Shown: in pieces, positions 36,601 to 48,984 of the stretch | Numbering within the stretch: the first letter of the stretch is position 1 | Layout: each line of letters opens with the position of its first letter | Assembly (NCBI GenBank): GCA_964020155.1 | Contig: OZ026567.1 | Coordinates: 497,382-561,381, forward strand | Length of the DNA stretch: 64,000 bases | Direction of reading: 5' to 3' | DNA from: Chondrilla cf. caribensis | Lineage: Eukaryota; Porifera; Demospongiae; Chondrillida; Chondrillidae | Notes under the pieces: model-generated | What the model was told of the DNA's origin: nothing | Database searches by the model: none | The model's input: the letters and a program-made list of their open reading frames with translations, nothing else | Made by a program: the position numbers and the translations under genes

Positions 36601-38462
36601 TTGATGAATCTGATCCCAAAGTATTGATTGGAAGTGAACACGCAGTCAAGACAGTGGACAGTGGAGTAAGTGAGTAGCAGTGTATTGTTGTTCAATTTTC
36701 TAGACCTTTGTATTCTCACGTACACCTGCTGGGGCTGTAGCAGATATACAGACACTTCAGCTTCATTGTTCATGAGGGTGAAACATACCACATATGCACA
36801 TATGTATATAGCCTTGTACCTAAACAGCCTGTGGCTGTTTACGATGTGGTGGTAGAGAAGGACGGCCTGGTACACAATATGTGCAGATATGCATGGGAAA
36901 CTGTCAGTTTACTGAATATCTGTATTCCTATGCATCGTGGTATTTGTAACTGTAAATTAAATCAGTATCATCTGTTTAAATGCTTCATAGGTCATCTACC
37001 TGAGACTTCTGGAGGGAGATATTTACCATTCCACCCTTTGGGCCTAGGTCTCCGTGGTGGTATACAAATCTTTGTGGAGACCCTGACTGGCAAGAGAATC
37101 ACTCTTGAAGTGGAGCCAAGTGACACAATTGACAATGTGAAGGCCAAGATTCAAGACAAGGAAGGCATCCCACCAGATCAGCAGCGTCTCATCTTCACTG
37201 GCAAAGATCTGGAAGACGGTCGTACTCTCGAAGACTACAACATTCAAAAAGAATCCACTTTCCACTTGGTACTTCGTCTCCGTGGTGGCATGCAAATCTT
37301 TGTGAAGACCCTGACTGGCAAGACAATCACTCTTGAAGTGGAGCCAAGTGACACAGTTAACAATGTGAAGGCCAAGATTCAAGACAAGGAAGGCATCCCA
37401 CCAGATCAGCAGCGTCTTATCTTCGCTGGCAAACAATTGAAAGACGGTCGTACTCTTGGAGATTACAATGTTCAAAATGAGTCCACTCTCCATTTGGCAC
37501 TCCGTTTCCACTCTGGTATGCAAATCTTTGTGCTGACCCTGACTGACAAGAGAATCACTCTTGAAGTGGAGCCAAGTGACACAGTTGACAATGTGAAGGC
37601 CAAGATTCAAGACAAGGAAGGCATCCCACCAGATCAGCAGCGTCTCATCTTTGCTGGCGGGTTACTGGAAGACGGTCGTACTCTTGAAGATTACAATGTT
37701 CAAAATGAGTCCACTCTCCATTTGGCACTCCGTTTCCACTCTGGTATGCAAATCTTTGTGAAGACCCAGACTGGCAAGAGAATCACTCTTGAAGTGGAGC
37801 CAAGTGACACAGTTGACAATGTGAAGGCCAAGATTCAAGACAAGGAATGCATTTCACCAGACCAGCAGCGTCTCATCTTTGCTGGCCAACACCTTGAAGA
37901 CGGTCGTACTCTTGTACACTACAACATTCAAAAAGGTTCAACTCTCAACTTGGTATGCCATCTCCGTGGTACACCCCTAGGTGATTGTATTCTAGTCTTT
38001 GTGAAGGTCGGGAAACACAAGACTGTTGCTACTGAAGTGGAGCCAAGTGACACAGTGGATGATGTGAAGACCAAGATTCAAGACAAGCAAGGCATCCCAC
38101 CAGATCAGCAGTGCATTTTTTTCAAAGACAATGAACTGGAAGGTGGTCGTACCGTAGATAGCTACGGCATTAGTGAACAATCCACTCTCCACCTGGTGCC
38201 TCTCCGTAGCAGGACTGTTTCTGTTAGAGTGAGTCGCGATGAAGTTGTCCGAATCCCAATCAATTTTCAAATTGATACCGTTGCTGATATCAGAAGACGG
38301 GTGGAGGAGGAAAAAGGAGTTCTACCACAGCAGTTCTTCTTATATGGTGAACCACTCCCAGAGAAAGACGACGAGACACTACTTGAGTATGCCCATGTAC
38401 CCAACTTGACTCTCCAGACTTACCAAGAACAAGGAACTCAGTCCAAGTGTTCAATGATGTAG
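33696..38462 (+). CDS. CARD - domain X - polyubiquitin - CaaX protein (gene model partly inferred)
   Basis: Exon 33696-34032 encodes a CARD-like helical bundle of about 100 aa ([47 protein letters not shown]). Exon 34312-35018, phase-matched, encodes domain X, an uncharacterised 235-aa helical domain. Further candidate exons are 35686-35763 (phase 0) and about 36475-36669 (phase 1 donor AA/GTGAGT). The large last exon 36991-38462 encodes four near-canonical ubiquitins (starting about 37062, 37291, 37519 and 37747), two diverged ubiquitin-like units and a tail QSKCSMM, a CaaX box. The phase between the third and fourth exon does not match, so one exon is missing or the locus is two genes. Junctions RLRGG, RLRGG, RFHSG and RFHSG show progressive loss of Gly-Gly. 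Function is unknown; death-fold signalling at membranes is inferred. Confidence 0.6.
34312..35018 (+). other. Domain X exon (uncharacterised helical domain)
   Basis: A 235-codon exon, phase 1 in and phase 0 out. Visible features: [19 protein letters not shown] at the start, SCEDYIGSL, a charged middle, then [29 protein letters not shown] and [18 protein letters not shown] cannot name the family. The degraded paralog at 32058 shows it is a repeated module in this cluster, always near ubiquitin. Confidence 0.6.
35110..35680. other. Intronic or intergenic, nothing assigned
   Basis: Unique AT-rich sequence between the domain-X exon and the next candidate exon. A segment near 35255-35320 (aaaatggtggtggtttccagttac) resembles 33440-33560, a short dispersed repeat. 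Confidence 0.4.
36991..38462 (+). other. Polyubiquitin exon with C-terminal CaaX box
   Basis: A 490-codon exon after the acceptor cttcatag. It holds four ubiquitin units and two diverged ubiquitin-like units (about 37985-38210 and 38215-38415). The second diverged unit has Arg/Glu-rich helix residues ([11 protein letters not shown]). The protein ends CSMM; X = Met is typically farnesylated in CaaX proteins. Plant/animal MUB/UBL3 proteins are single ubiquitin-fold proteins with a CaaX end; a tandem version is not one I know. Confidence 0.8.
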
Positions 38463-40250
38463 CAGTGAATTCACACTAGATTACTAGTGACATTATGTAT
38501 TTTGTTGTTTATCTAGCTATATTTAATTTCAGTTTGTTGTATTTTTATCATTTATTTTGTTTCATGGTCACACTTCCTTCTGTAATATGTGCAGTGGTGT
38601 AATTCACGTGATGGCATATTACGTCATCTCAATATGGGCAATCATGCAAAGATACATAGTCTGGCGATCCAGACCTAAACTATTCGCTAGGGGCGATTAA
38701 TTTGCGATCCAAGGAACAAGAATGGTCACGTGATTTGACATAATCGAGCATCAACGCGACATAACGCGTATCTCAAGATAGTGGGAGTATTTAACTGAAT
38801 TTCAGGGCGTGGCTCTTTAGCTCTTAAATTCAGCTTATGAGCCTTTCTGTTCCTCCTGGCATCTCAAAAAGTATACTTCAGATCTAGCTTCATTGAGCAG
38901 TTGTTAAGGACGCGAATTGTTGTAATATCATCCATTGAAGCCTTCTCGCTGAGGTAGGTAGATAGGCTATTGATGCACATGTCGATGATATACATTATCG
39001 TTTTTGTCAGTGAAATATTCGATATAACAGCATGCATTATAACCCCGGTCCTTTACTTGAGCCCTTAATTCGTCCATTTTATAACCGTTACGGTACCAGA
39101 TGCAGTTGCATTCGGATGTACCGTAGACTAGGTTATACGTGATTCGACCGCCTCTCTTCAGTTACTTGTTCTTTCTCTCACGTTTTATGGTTTAATCGAT
39201 TCTTGAACCGTCCAAATGTAGTTCCAAGACTGTAATCTATACGTATGGCCGAATTGTTTCGCGAGCCAAGCTGCAAGATACTACAAGATACTAATCTTGA
39301 AGTAAGCTGTCGGTCTCTATCTCCTAGATATATACCTAACCCAACCGTCTCTAATAGGAGCGCGATCCGATCGTCCCTTTCCAGTGAAATTCTAGCCGTC
39401 CTCGATCTATCAATGTGGAATTTCGTTTCGTTGATAGCTTGGTTTGAAGAAAGGGATTAATTCGATATCGATACATTCGAATTCGATGGTATGTTTCCAA
39501 TTTCAAGTTAATGTGAGCACATGAACTGGACCTACTTGTTACAGAGAACTTATACACGTGAGGAGTGAATATTAATGAGGTGTACGAGTGAATTGTACAC
39601 TCGACCATATCTAAGAAAACGCCCACGCATCATTGTTCAACGACTGTATGATGGTAACTGTAATTACGCAGTATTATAATTAATAAGGTAATGTGAGATA
39701 ATTCCGGTCACTTATGATAACCCACAATACACAGCAAGCAAGTAGTTGATTTCACTGTCAGTTATGCTGTTGTAGCTAAGGACTGCTTACCTGTGGATCA
39801 CCGTAGTTGTCCTCACAGGCTTATCATTTGAAATAGAGAATATTGCTTAATTTCAAGTTACCAGAAATATGTCATGAATACAATTACCCCATTTACCTTC
39901 AAGTTGTGCTATTGCTGTTTTTATGAGTATTCAAAGTACATTCATGCTGGTGATAACCTATACGTACCAGCTAGGAGCGCTTTGATGCTATTAATAATCC
40001 GCTAGTACAGGTAGTGTTCAATATACACTAATCAATCAGAGACCATGTGTGAGTAAGGGTCGGGGTTCAAAGGGTGAGAGTAACCCATCCAATTGGCTGC
40101 ATAGCACCTCTGTATACAATGGAACTAATTATATAATGGTAATTATTGTGTTGATCAAATGATCTTAATTTAGAGTTTGTGTATTTTCTATACTTTGTAT
40201 GTCTACCGATGGGTATTATAGCTGTTGCCTTGATCCTCTTTCAAACACTC
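38463..40250. other. Mostly unassigned; possible non-coding first exon near 38.95 kb
   Basis: Around 38880-38960 the sequence ends in a donor-like GAG/GTAGGTAG, which could be the 5' exon of gene 3. The ORF at 39245-39460 has no motif. No recognised repeat block occurs until about 40250, where a partial U block starts. Confidence 0.35.
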
Positions 40251-41075
40251 AACCCTCAGTTACACATGGTCCTATGAAACCATCCATCTGTGTATATTGA
40301 GCACTGCATATTGCTGCTGGTATCCACTCATGATTACTGAGGAGTGTATATGTCCGATTTGCTTGACAATGTATTATTGTGATGGTCAATTATACTGTTG
40401 AGGTGGTCAGAGCATTACTTGTATGTATCTCTACCTATAGCTGTTGCTGTGTACCTTCTGTGGTTGTATACCTGAACTTTGAACCTGTCAAAACCAAGTG
40501 GTAACTGACTGGAACAGTTGGTGAAGAAACCACTGATTGACTCAAAGTATGTTATTGGAGTAACCCCATAAGCACAATAGTCTGTAGCAGGTCCAACATA
40601 GCATACAGTATGTGTGTGACATGTTTGTTGTGTAATAAAGTGGACCCTCTCTATAAAGACCACCCTACATGTCCAGATATAGGGAAAGTGGTCCCAGTAG
40701 AGAGGCAGTTTCTGTCAGTGGTCCCTGTAAGTGGTCCCTATAGGCGATTCCTGTAGGCAGTCCCTGTAGGCGGTCCCTGTAGGCGGTCCCTGTATGCGGT
40801 CCCTGTAGGCAGTCCCTGTAGGCAGTCCCTGTAGGCGGTCCCTGTAGGCGGTCCCTGTAGGTGGTCCCTGTAGGCGGTCCCTGTAGGTGATGCCTGTAGG
40901 CAGTCCCTGTAGGTGGTCCCTGTAGGTGGTCCCTGTACGTGGTTGTAGGTGGTCCCTGTAGGCAGTCCCTGTAAGTGGCCCCTATAGGTGGTCCCTGTAG
41001 GCAGTCCCTGTAAGTGGCCCCTGTAGGTGGTCCCTTTAGGTGGTCCCTGTACAAAGGTGGTTCTTGTAGTAGTTG
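40250..41075. repeat. Partial U block, B block and 13-bp minisatellite
   Basis: Partial U at 40250-40300, B at 40397-40535 and the minisatellite at 40705-41075 with about 27 units. The minus-strand open frames across the array result from a 13-bp unit free of stops, not from a gene. Confidence 0.85.
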
Positions 41076-41736
41076 TGTACATAATATGTATAATACATTT
41101 CTTTCTGAATGGAGTATTCTGTCCCTCACGTGTACTGTCTGTACATGTACTGTGTTTGTATGTAGGTAGCCACTGCTGCCTGACTCCTGGCTGTGTACCT
41201 CAAAGTGCAGTGACTTCATTGGAACCTACAAAGGAAGAATCTATTCCCAACAACCCTTGTGTTCAAAGTATGTTAGATAGCACACTACATAAGTATGCCA
41301 TGGAGAATACAGAATATGTATACTGTCACATTCATGTGTCGTGTGTGCAGTAAACTATTAGGATACAGTGTCATATCAATTTCAGTCTGCAGGTCCTTCA
41401 AGTTGATAACCTGTGTGTACCATTCCATCTCTCAGCTATTGCTGTGGTCCTCTTGACTGTGTACCTCAACTACAAGTGAAGATCTGTTAGGTAACAGCTG
41501 GTTTGAAGCTGCTGTGAAGAAGCTGTCATCATCCATCCACACCACAGGAAGGATCCACATAATAAGTACATTATACTGTATTAGCACGTCTGTTACGGTT
41601 TGCGTTTATTGCGTTCGTGCGCTGACTCGGTTAAAATAGAAGGACACAGATCGACCGTGTTGTACAACTGTCAGACTGATGATTTCTGATTTCAGACGTC
41701 AGACTTGCAATATCCATTTTCAGTGATCAAGTGAAT

Positions 41737-44700
41737 ATGAATCTGTCCAGCAATTTCGATCAAATTGGATGTTCTTACTCTCACAAGAAGAGGGAGCGCA
41801 AAAGAATACTAACCCAATCCAATCGTTATTTCTTCCTCACGAGAATGTTCCAATCTCATAACATTAGCTTCTTCTTTGTCAGTTCCCTCCTTTGTCTACT
41901 GCTGTGTTCCTCACCACCCAGTGACACATGGAGTCTCCAGGACCTTGCCATATTTGTAGTGGTATTGTTCACCAGTGATACAGAACTGGTGTTGAGTGGC
42001 ATTCTCTACAAAGCCATTCAGGGGATGGTACACTTGATGGGATGTTGGATAAATTTAAAATCACTCAAATCAATGACATGTAACAGGAAACCTTGTGCAA
42101 TTGTCTTTCTGTTGAAAGATAAGTTATTGTGCTTATTTTGGTATTACATCTATGCTAAATTAAAAAGTCGAATGATTTCATTGATTAAGATTTTCATTAA
42201 GCATCTCAAATTGAGGGACAGGAGAACTGCTTCTATTGTTGAGTTAAATGACGTAAGCCATGTCGAATCTGATGAGAAAGATATCCCACTTCCCTTCAGA
42301 CAAGTGGGTTGTACATTAAGAGTTAGCAAAATGCCTAGTGTAGCCAGTCACCACTTGGTACTTTGTCACTGTGATGGTATGCAAATCTTTGTGAAGACCT
42401 TAACTGGCAAGACTATCACTCTTGAAGTGGAGCCAAGTGACACAGTTGACAATGTGAAGGTCAAGATTCAGGACAAGGAAGGCATCCCACCAGATCAGCA
42501 GCGTCTTATCTTCGCCGGCAAACAACTGGAAGATGGTTGTACTCTCAGAGAAACCAACATTCAAAAAGAATCAACCCTTCACTTGGTACTTCGTCTCCAT
42601 GGTGGTATGAAAATCTTTATAATAACCTTGAGTGGCAATACAATCACTCTTGAAGTGGAGCCATTGGACACAGTTCACAATGTGAAGACCAAGATTCAAG
42701 ACAAGGAAGGTATCCCACCAGATCGACAACGTCTTCTCTTTGATGGCAAAGAACTGGAAGATTGTCGTAGTCTTGGAGACTACAACATAGGTCACAGAGA
42801 GGAGACTCTCAACTTATTACACCGTCCTGCCCCACATATAGAAATCTCTGTGGAAACACTCACAGGCAGAACAATTTCCCTCACAGTTGATAATTGTAAC
42901 ACTATTGGTAACCTCAAAAGTAAGATTGAGGAAAAGATTGGTGTCCCAATAGACCAACAGTATCTTCTTTTTGCAGACCAACAACTGGAAGACAGACATA
43001 CCCTATGGTACTACAAAATACAGGATAAATCCATTCTTCACTTGCTGCAACCATTTCTAGAAAGTATTCCAATCTTTGTGCAGTTCCCAACGGGCGAGAC
43101 AATGTGTTTCGAATGTGAAACAAGTGACAGTGTTGCCAACCTCAAACACGTCATTGAAGGACGAACAGAAATTCCACAAAAACATCAGATCCTTACCTTT
43201 GCTGGTGAACAGCTGGAGGACACATGTACTCTATCACACTACGACATTTGTAGTTCTTCCACTCTCCACCTTGGGCTGCGTTTTCTTGAAACTGTACAGG
43301 TGTTTGTGAAAGTCCCGTCTGGTGAGACAATCTCTCTTGACATGAACCTTAGTGACACTGTTCACAAAGTGAAGACCAAGCTTCAGGATATAACGAATAT
43401 ACCATTAATGACCCAGCATCTCGTCAACGTAGCTAATGAAGATCTGAAAGATTTTTATACGCTGAGAGATTACCACATTGGGAGTAATTCCACTCTCAGC
43501 TTAGTGTATGCTGATTCCATGCAATACTACAACGATCAATATCAAAGAGCTATGAAGGAGAATCCAGTGGTGACACTGAAGATAGCAAAGGCCATCACCA
43601 CAGGACCTCCTCATGTGGGGAAGACCTGGTTGAAGAGTCTTCTGTTGGGACAACCTCCTCCAGAAAAGAGCCTCAGTACCCCAATCCTTGACAAAGCAGT
43701 TACCATTTCTGTACCAGACCCAATACAGAGTGAGGTTCAGTACCATAGTGATCGTGTGCTCCTGACATCCTCCTCCAGTGGATGGTGTGTGGTAGATGAT
43801 GCGACTAATTTGAAGTCACTTTTGAGTATTGTGCGAACTGAATTGAGTACAAGTCAAATTGCTGATCGACCACCTACCCAAGAAACTACTGGTCCACCAC
43901 CTACTCAGCAAACCACTGGTCCACCACCTACCCAGCACACTACTGGTCCACCACCTACGCAGCAAACCCCTGGTCCACCACGTACTCAGCAAACATTTTC
44001 CAACTGTTTTGCTATTGACGATGATGTGAAAGGGGGAATGTTGGTACCAAGGGTTACTGGACAAGTGTATGATTTCAATAGAGTGGGTGAAATGGTCCAA
44101 GAAGCACTCAATAAACTCGACGACTCAGTAAAAGGTGTCAACCTACAAGGTAAGAGATTACTGCAGTTCATTGACACTGGAGGTCAGCTTGCCTTCCACG
44201 ATATCCTTCCTCTCTTCCTAACAACACCAGCTGTTTACCTTCAAGTCTTCAACATGTCACAACCTCTGGACTCACATCCCACTGATGCCGTTAGACTGGA
44301 GTCAGGACAGGTATCCTCGGAGGAGTCTCCTTTCACTAATAAAGAGCTCCTCATCAGATCTCTCACAAGTATTCATTCTCTGTCAGACAGACCTCTGAAT
44401 ATCCCAGAATTCGGTATTGTAGACACTCTACACAAATCACCCACTCAAGTCCTTGTTATCGGTACTCACAAGGACAAAGTACCACTGTATGAGCTCCCAG
44501 AGACCATTGGCTGTGTCAGTAAATCCATTGGAGATGCTATCAAGGACAAACCCTTTGAACAAGATGTGATCATCCATCCAGAGAGCGGCCACTACTTCCA
44601 TCCAGTCAACAATGCACTGTACAGTCAAGAAGTGGAGGAGAGGTCAGATGCTAACCAGCTAGTTGACTTCATCAGAGATGAAGTAGCTGCAAACTGTGAG

Positions 44701-46883
44701 CGTACAAAGTGTGATGTCCCTATCACCTGGTTACTGTGTCAGACTGTTCTCAGTATACACTCGAAGGAACCTTTTCTCCCATTCAAGGATTTTCTTACAC
44801 TTTGCTTAAACTATCATTTCGTGAAGACATCCTCTGAATGTGCTGCTATGGTTCACTTCTTTCACACCTTGGGTCTGTTCTTCCACCATCACACTGGACT
44901 CCCCGGAGAAGTGGACCACTTGACACCAGGTAGGGACGACTCCAATAGCACCTGTTTGGTCTTCACTGACCCCTCCTACCTGTGTCGCAACATCACCAAG
45001 CTTTACACTGTTCAGTTTGAGAAGCACCCCAGTGGTAGGAAGAGAGAGTTGAAGGAGAAAGGCATCCTTACTCTTGACACATTGAAGGAAGTAGGAGTTG
45101 ATCAAGAGCTCAATGGAGAGTGGCTCATTGGTCTAATGTCCACTCTTGGGATCATAGCAGCTGTTCCTGGAAGAAGAAAGGACCAGATAGAATACTTCAT
45201 GCCTTCAGCACTGCTTCCAAGAAAAGGAATACAAGTTCCTGAGAGGAAAGACGTATCTAAAATGATGGCTATTTCCTTCAAGGACAGGAACTACATTCCA
45301 TGTGGAGTGTTCCCAACAGCAGTCACTTATCTCTTGTCAGAGCCAAAATGGTCCATCCTCACAGAGTGGTCCTCACGAACCACAATGTACTTTGAGGTTG
45401 GAGGAGCAGACTACGTCAAACTAACCGACACCAACTCCTTCATCAAAATGGAGGTCTCCAGTGATGATGTTCTGTCTCCATCAAGCTACCGTTCCTATCG
45501 CGACACTGTATTCACAGCTGTGGACCAGTCGTACTCCAGACTGTACAAAGTGGAGGATATCACAGGGATCCTTGTTGTGGGGATGGTGTGTCCTCTAGAG
45601 GAGCACAACTATAATGGAAAGCATTTTGCCAGGCTTATAGTCACTAAGGACAGTGGTACCTGCCTTTTAAGGTGTTCCAGATCCTTTGAGAATATTCGTA
45701 TGGAACCTTTACAGATGTTTTCAAGATTATCTCACAAGGTACAAAGTAGTCTAATGTAGCCAGACTTTATTCCTCCATTTTCATTCTACTATTCAATTGA
45801 ATACACATTGGGGAATACCTTACCTTTCAGTGATATACAATACTCCCACTGTTTGACTGTTTGAAGTATAGTTAATAATGTTTTCCCTTGTACTTCTGTA
45901 GGCTGTTATCTCTGAGCAGCACACTTCACCAGAGGTCTCAAAAGTGAGATTGAGTGAGTATTACTTTGAGACTATTTGAGTGTTGCTTTATATTTCATTT
46001 ATTTGGTATGTTTTCCCTCGGTAGAGTGGTTGATGGGACAATTCACTGACACTGTACGTGACATCCTGAAAGATGGCACCCATGAGGAAGTTGACATGGT
46101 TCATAAGCTACTGCTGAAGCAGGGGGAGGAGATGACAGAGTTGGGAAGAGAATCTGATGTACGTCTTCGCAAGCTTCAAGACCAACATAGTTGTGAAGTA
46201 TCGCATCAATCAGATGAGAAATCTTGGAAAGGTTGGAACTGTATATTGCAAAATTTTCATGACCACTAATTTGTGCAATTTTGCGATTTGTAAACATTCA
46301 TAAACATTTCTGTTGTGAGTATTTTCTCCATATTATATGTATAGGTTACGTATGTACTGAGAGGAGTAGACATGCGATTTACCTGCTTTGCAAGCCATAT
46401 ATGTCATTGCACAATGCGTTGTTTTCATGACCATATACATGGGATTGTATGGTGTATTGTATGCATCACACGTCTGATAGCTGGGGTTGATATTATACTC
46501 ATCCACCTAGGTACACAGTGGTTGTGAGTATATTATAATGAAATATACATCAAGATGCAACGTAAGATGTTTAACATTTTGTATTTCTAGAAAAGACCCC
46601 TTCTGAAGCTTCGTTCTCCTTCATTTTGGATAAAGTACCTGTTTGGCAGAAGTTGGCTATCAGTCTCGGAGTACCTATTGATCAAGTGGAGGCACTACAA
46701 GCTGATCCCATCATGGGTGGATTTAAGGCTCTCAAACTGTGGCAGTCTGGACACTATACTTCAAATGGATGTCCTCCAACTTGGGACTTCTTACTGAAGA
46801 CTGTACATAAATGTCTTGGTTCTCGTGTCAGCGATGAGATAGCCGAGATTGTAGCTGTAGAGGAGACATGGTCTATTCCATGA
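41737..46883 (+). CDS. Gene 3: ubiquitin array - Roc-COR GTPase - Death domain protein
   Basis: Exons 41737-45738, 45902-45953, 46025-46231 and 46591-46883, all in phase (about 1517 aa). The layout is that of gene 1: N-terminal segment, ubiquitin-like tail, two ubiquitins (from residue 215; the second is diverged, [12 protein letters not shown]), three ubiquitin-like units, Roc-COR, helical exon and Death domain ending WSIP. The P-loop reads GPPHVGKT (Arg to His, ~623), with DTGGQ (~813) and THKDK retained. Between them lies a tandem 27-bp coding repeat (TTGPPPTQQ type, 43885-44000, about 4-5 units), longer than in gene 1 and absent from gene 2. The start lacks nine bases present in genes 1, 2 and 4, in frame. 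Close in sequence to gene 1, so probably a recent duplicate. Confidence 0.8.
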
Positions 46884-47560
46884 ACAGGTGTGGTCCATGT
46901 TAGTATCACATACAGTGTTCAGTGTGTGAACCAGGTGACCAACCTGTGCACATGCATGTGTGTATACAGGTGGTGGTATCCCACTAGGAGGTAGCTACTG
47001 TACTAATCTCTCCTGTTGTGATGGAATTGTACTGAGTCATTCCTTCACTGGTACAAGTATTTCAATGTACTTGTAGTGAGGATTGTGTGTTATCGGTGTT
47101 TCCTGAGGTATTGAGCAATGTGGGCCTCAACCACTGAACGCTATGTACTCAACAATCTCCACAATTGTCCTGTTTCTAGTTTATCTGGTACAATGGACCT
47201 CTTCACCACAACACACTTGAGACGTCTGTAGAACAGTCCCTCACTTAACAGTACATCTTGTGGACACAGATACACTCACACACACACACACAGTAATGGT
47301 AGTGGTTCCAGTGTCAGTGGTGACCCTAGACATGAGAGTGAGGAACTGAGGGTGAGGTTGTGAGAGGTCCGACTGTATCAGACTGTAGAGCTGTGATATA
47401 CGGGGGTGGAGGTGGGATGTGTTAACGATATTCATGAGATGTCATTATATTCCATCTGTTTATTGTATTGTTTCATTTGATATCCCTCTTCTACAGGACT
47501 GGTAACATCCTACCACTTCGAGGAATTTGAAAGCTGAACTTATATACTTTTATATTATAT
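46884..47560 (+). other. Conserved 3'UTR region of gene 3
   Basis: Same 3' block as the other units, acceptor tatacag near 46970, exon-like stretch ending TAG near 47075. The substitutions here are mostly silent in the short open frame, which is why alternative coding use is not excluded. Confidence 0.5.
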
Positions 47561-47579
47561 ATATACTTATATTTTTTCG

Positions 47580-48060
47580 GACATAGCAGTGCATGTGTGT
47601 GTACACGTGCACTGTGGTAATTATTGTAGTGCGTGAGGTTCTAAAGTATGTGTGCGCGTTATTGGTCGTTATTTCCCGTTGAGGAGTACTATCAACTAGA
47701 AGCCTGTACTGGTCGAGGATAACATTCTGAAGCTGCTAGTGGTCTATTGAGTAGTCGGAAAGTTTGAGTTCGATTTATTCGATATATTCTTTGTATACGA
47801 AAGTCTTCGTCGAGGTAAGTAGCTTGTATATGTGATTGATCGTTGAAGCCATTCAGCTGCAGTGCACGATTCAACATTGCATTAATTGGGTGTGTAATGT
47901 CAATTTTTATCGTTTATGTAACAGAACTAGAACACCTAGCTGCTGCAGCTTCATTTCTCAATATTACAGTCGGAAATTAAAGCTCATAAGATCGAATTTT
48001 GGATATTCCCCGTAAACGGCAGTGGATCTTCGAAAATCGACGAGGTAAGTAGCTTTTGTG
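47580..48060 (+). promoter_or_regulatory. Block D copy 5 (5' of gene 4)
   Basis: Core gtgcgcgttattggtcgtt at about 47651, donor GAG/GTAAGT near 47814, second donor GAG/GTAAGT near 48042. Same order as the other D blocks. Confidence 0.45.
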
Positions 48061-48234
48061 TGTGTGATTACGCCCGTCGTACCTTTGAAACATAGGTCAT
48101 CTCATCGGGCTTGTATGCCTATGACTGGGGTGATACACATGTCAATGACCACGGTCTAGGCGCGGCAGATGATCCCGTATCGCTCATGTGTCAGGATTAC
48201 TGAGAACAGCTATAGCGCTAGCTGTAGAGTATAG

Positions 48235-48297
48235 CTAGCATCATAGACACTCTAAAGTACGTGACGGTTACGTAGTTTAGAGTGTCTATGCTAGCAT
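48235..48297. mobile_element. 49-bp foldback micro-insertion
   Basis: The insert 48242-48290 starts catagacactctaaa and ends with its reverse complement; its arms are 15 bp. It is flanked by a direct repeat ctagcat (48235-48241 and 48291-48297; 7 bp, or 8 with the shared g). Paralogous copies (about 7445, 21058 and 58133) read straight through ctagcattt without it. Confidence 0.85.
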
Positions 48298-48436
48298 TTA
48301 TAGTGTCACGACAGTACTACATAGGAACACAGTGTAACCTTTTAGTTGAGTCAGAGTGAGAATATCGATTGTATGTTGTACGACTGGGGTAATGTATTGT
48401 GGAACCATTCACTGTAACGGAGTGGTGCTTATCGGA

Positions 48437-48940
48437 GGTATGTACATACTTGTTGGTAAGAAGCCAGTTCCTCGGTATATAAAGATTCATGTATTATTCA
48501 TGTGTAAGTTGACTCACTCCCCACTTGAATCTGGACCCTCAGTCACACATGGTCCTATGAATCCATCCATCTGTGATTATTGAGCACTGTATATTGCTCC
48601 TGGTATCCACTCATTACTGAGGAGTGTATATGCATCCGGTTTGCTTGTATTATTGTGAAAGTCAATTATACTGTTGATGTGGTCAGATCATTGCTTGTAT
48701 GTATCTCTACCTATAGCTGTTGCTGTGTACCTTCTGTGGTTGTATGCCTGAACTTTGAACCTGTCAAAACCAAGTGGTAACTGACTGGAACAGTTGGTGA
48801 AGAAACCATTGATTGACTCAAAGTATGATATTGCAGTAACCCCATAAGCACAATAGTCTGTAGCAGGTCCAACATAACATACAGTATGTGTGTGGCATGT
48901 TTGTTGTGGAATAAAGTGGACCTTCTCTATAAAGACCACC
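48437..48940. repeat. U and B blocks upstream of gene 4
   Basis: U at 48437-48575, B at 48671-48815, leading into the largest minisatellite array of the window. Confidence 0.75.
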
Positions 48941-48984
48941 CTACATGTCCAGATAGGGAAAGTGGTCCCAGTAGACAGGCAGTA

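Noticed and set aside
36475..36669. Stand-alone short gene at 36.4-36.7 kb
   Set aside because: It has acceptor and GTGAGT donor signals and a phase fitting the polyubiquitin exon; better explained as an exon of that gene.
40665..41219. Minus-strand repetitive proline/threonine/arginine ORFs in the minisatellite (also 49585-50004)
   Set aside because: A 13-bp unit without stops reads open in all frames. Unit number and frame differ between copies and there is no start or splice context.
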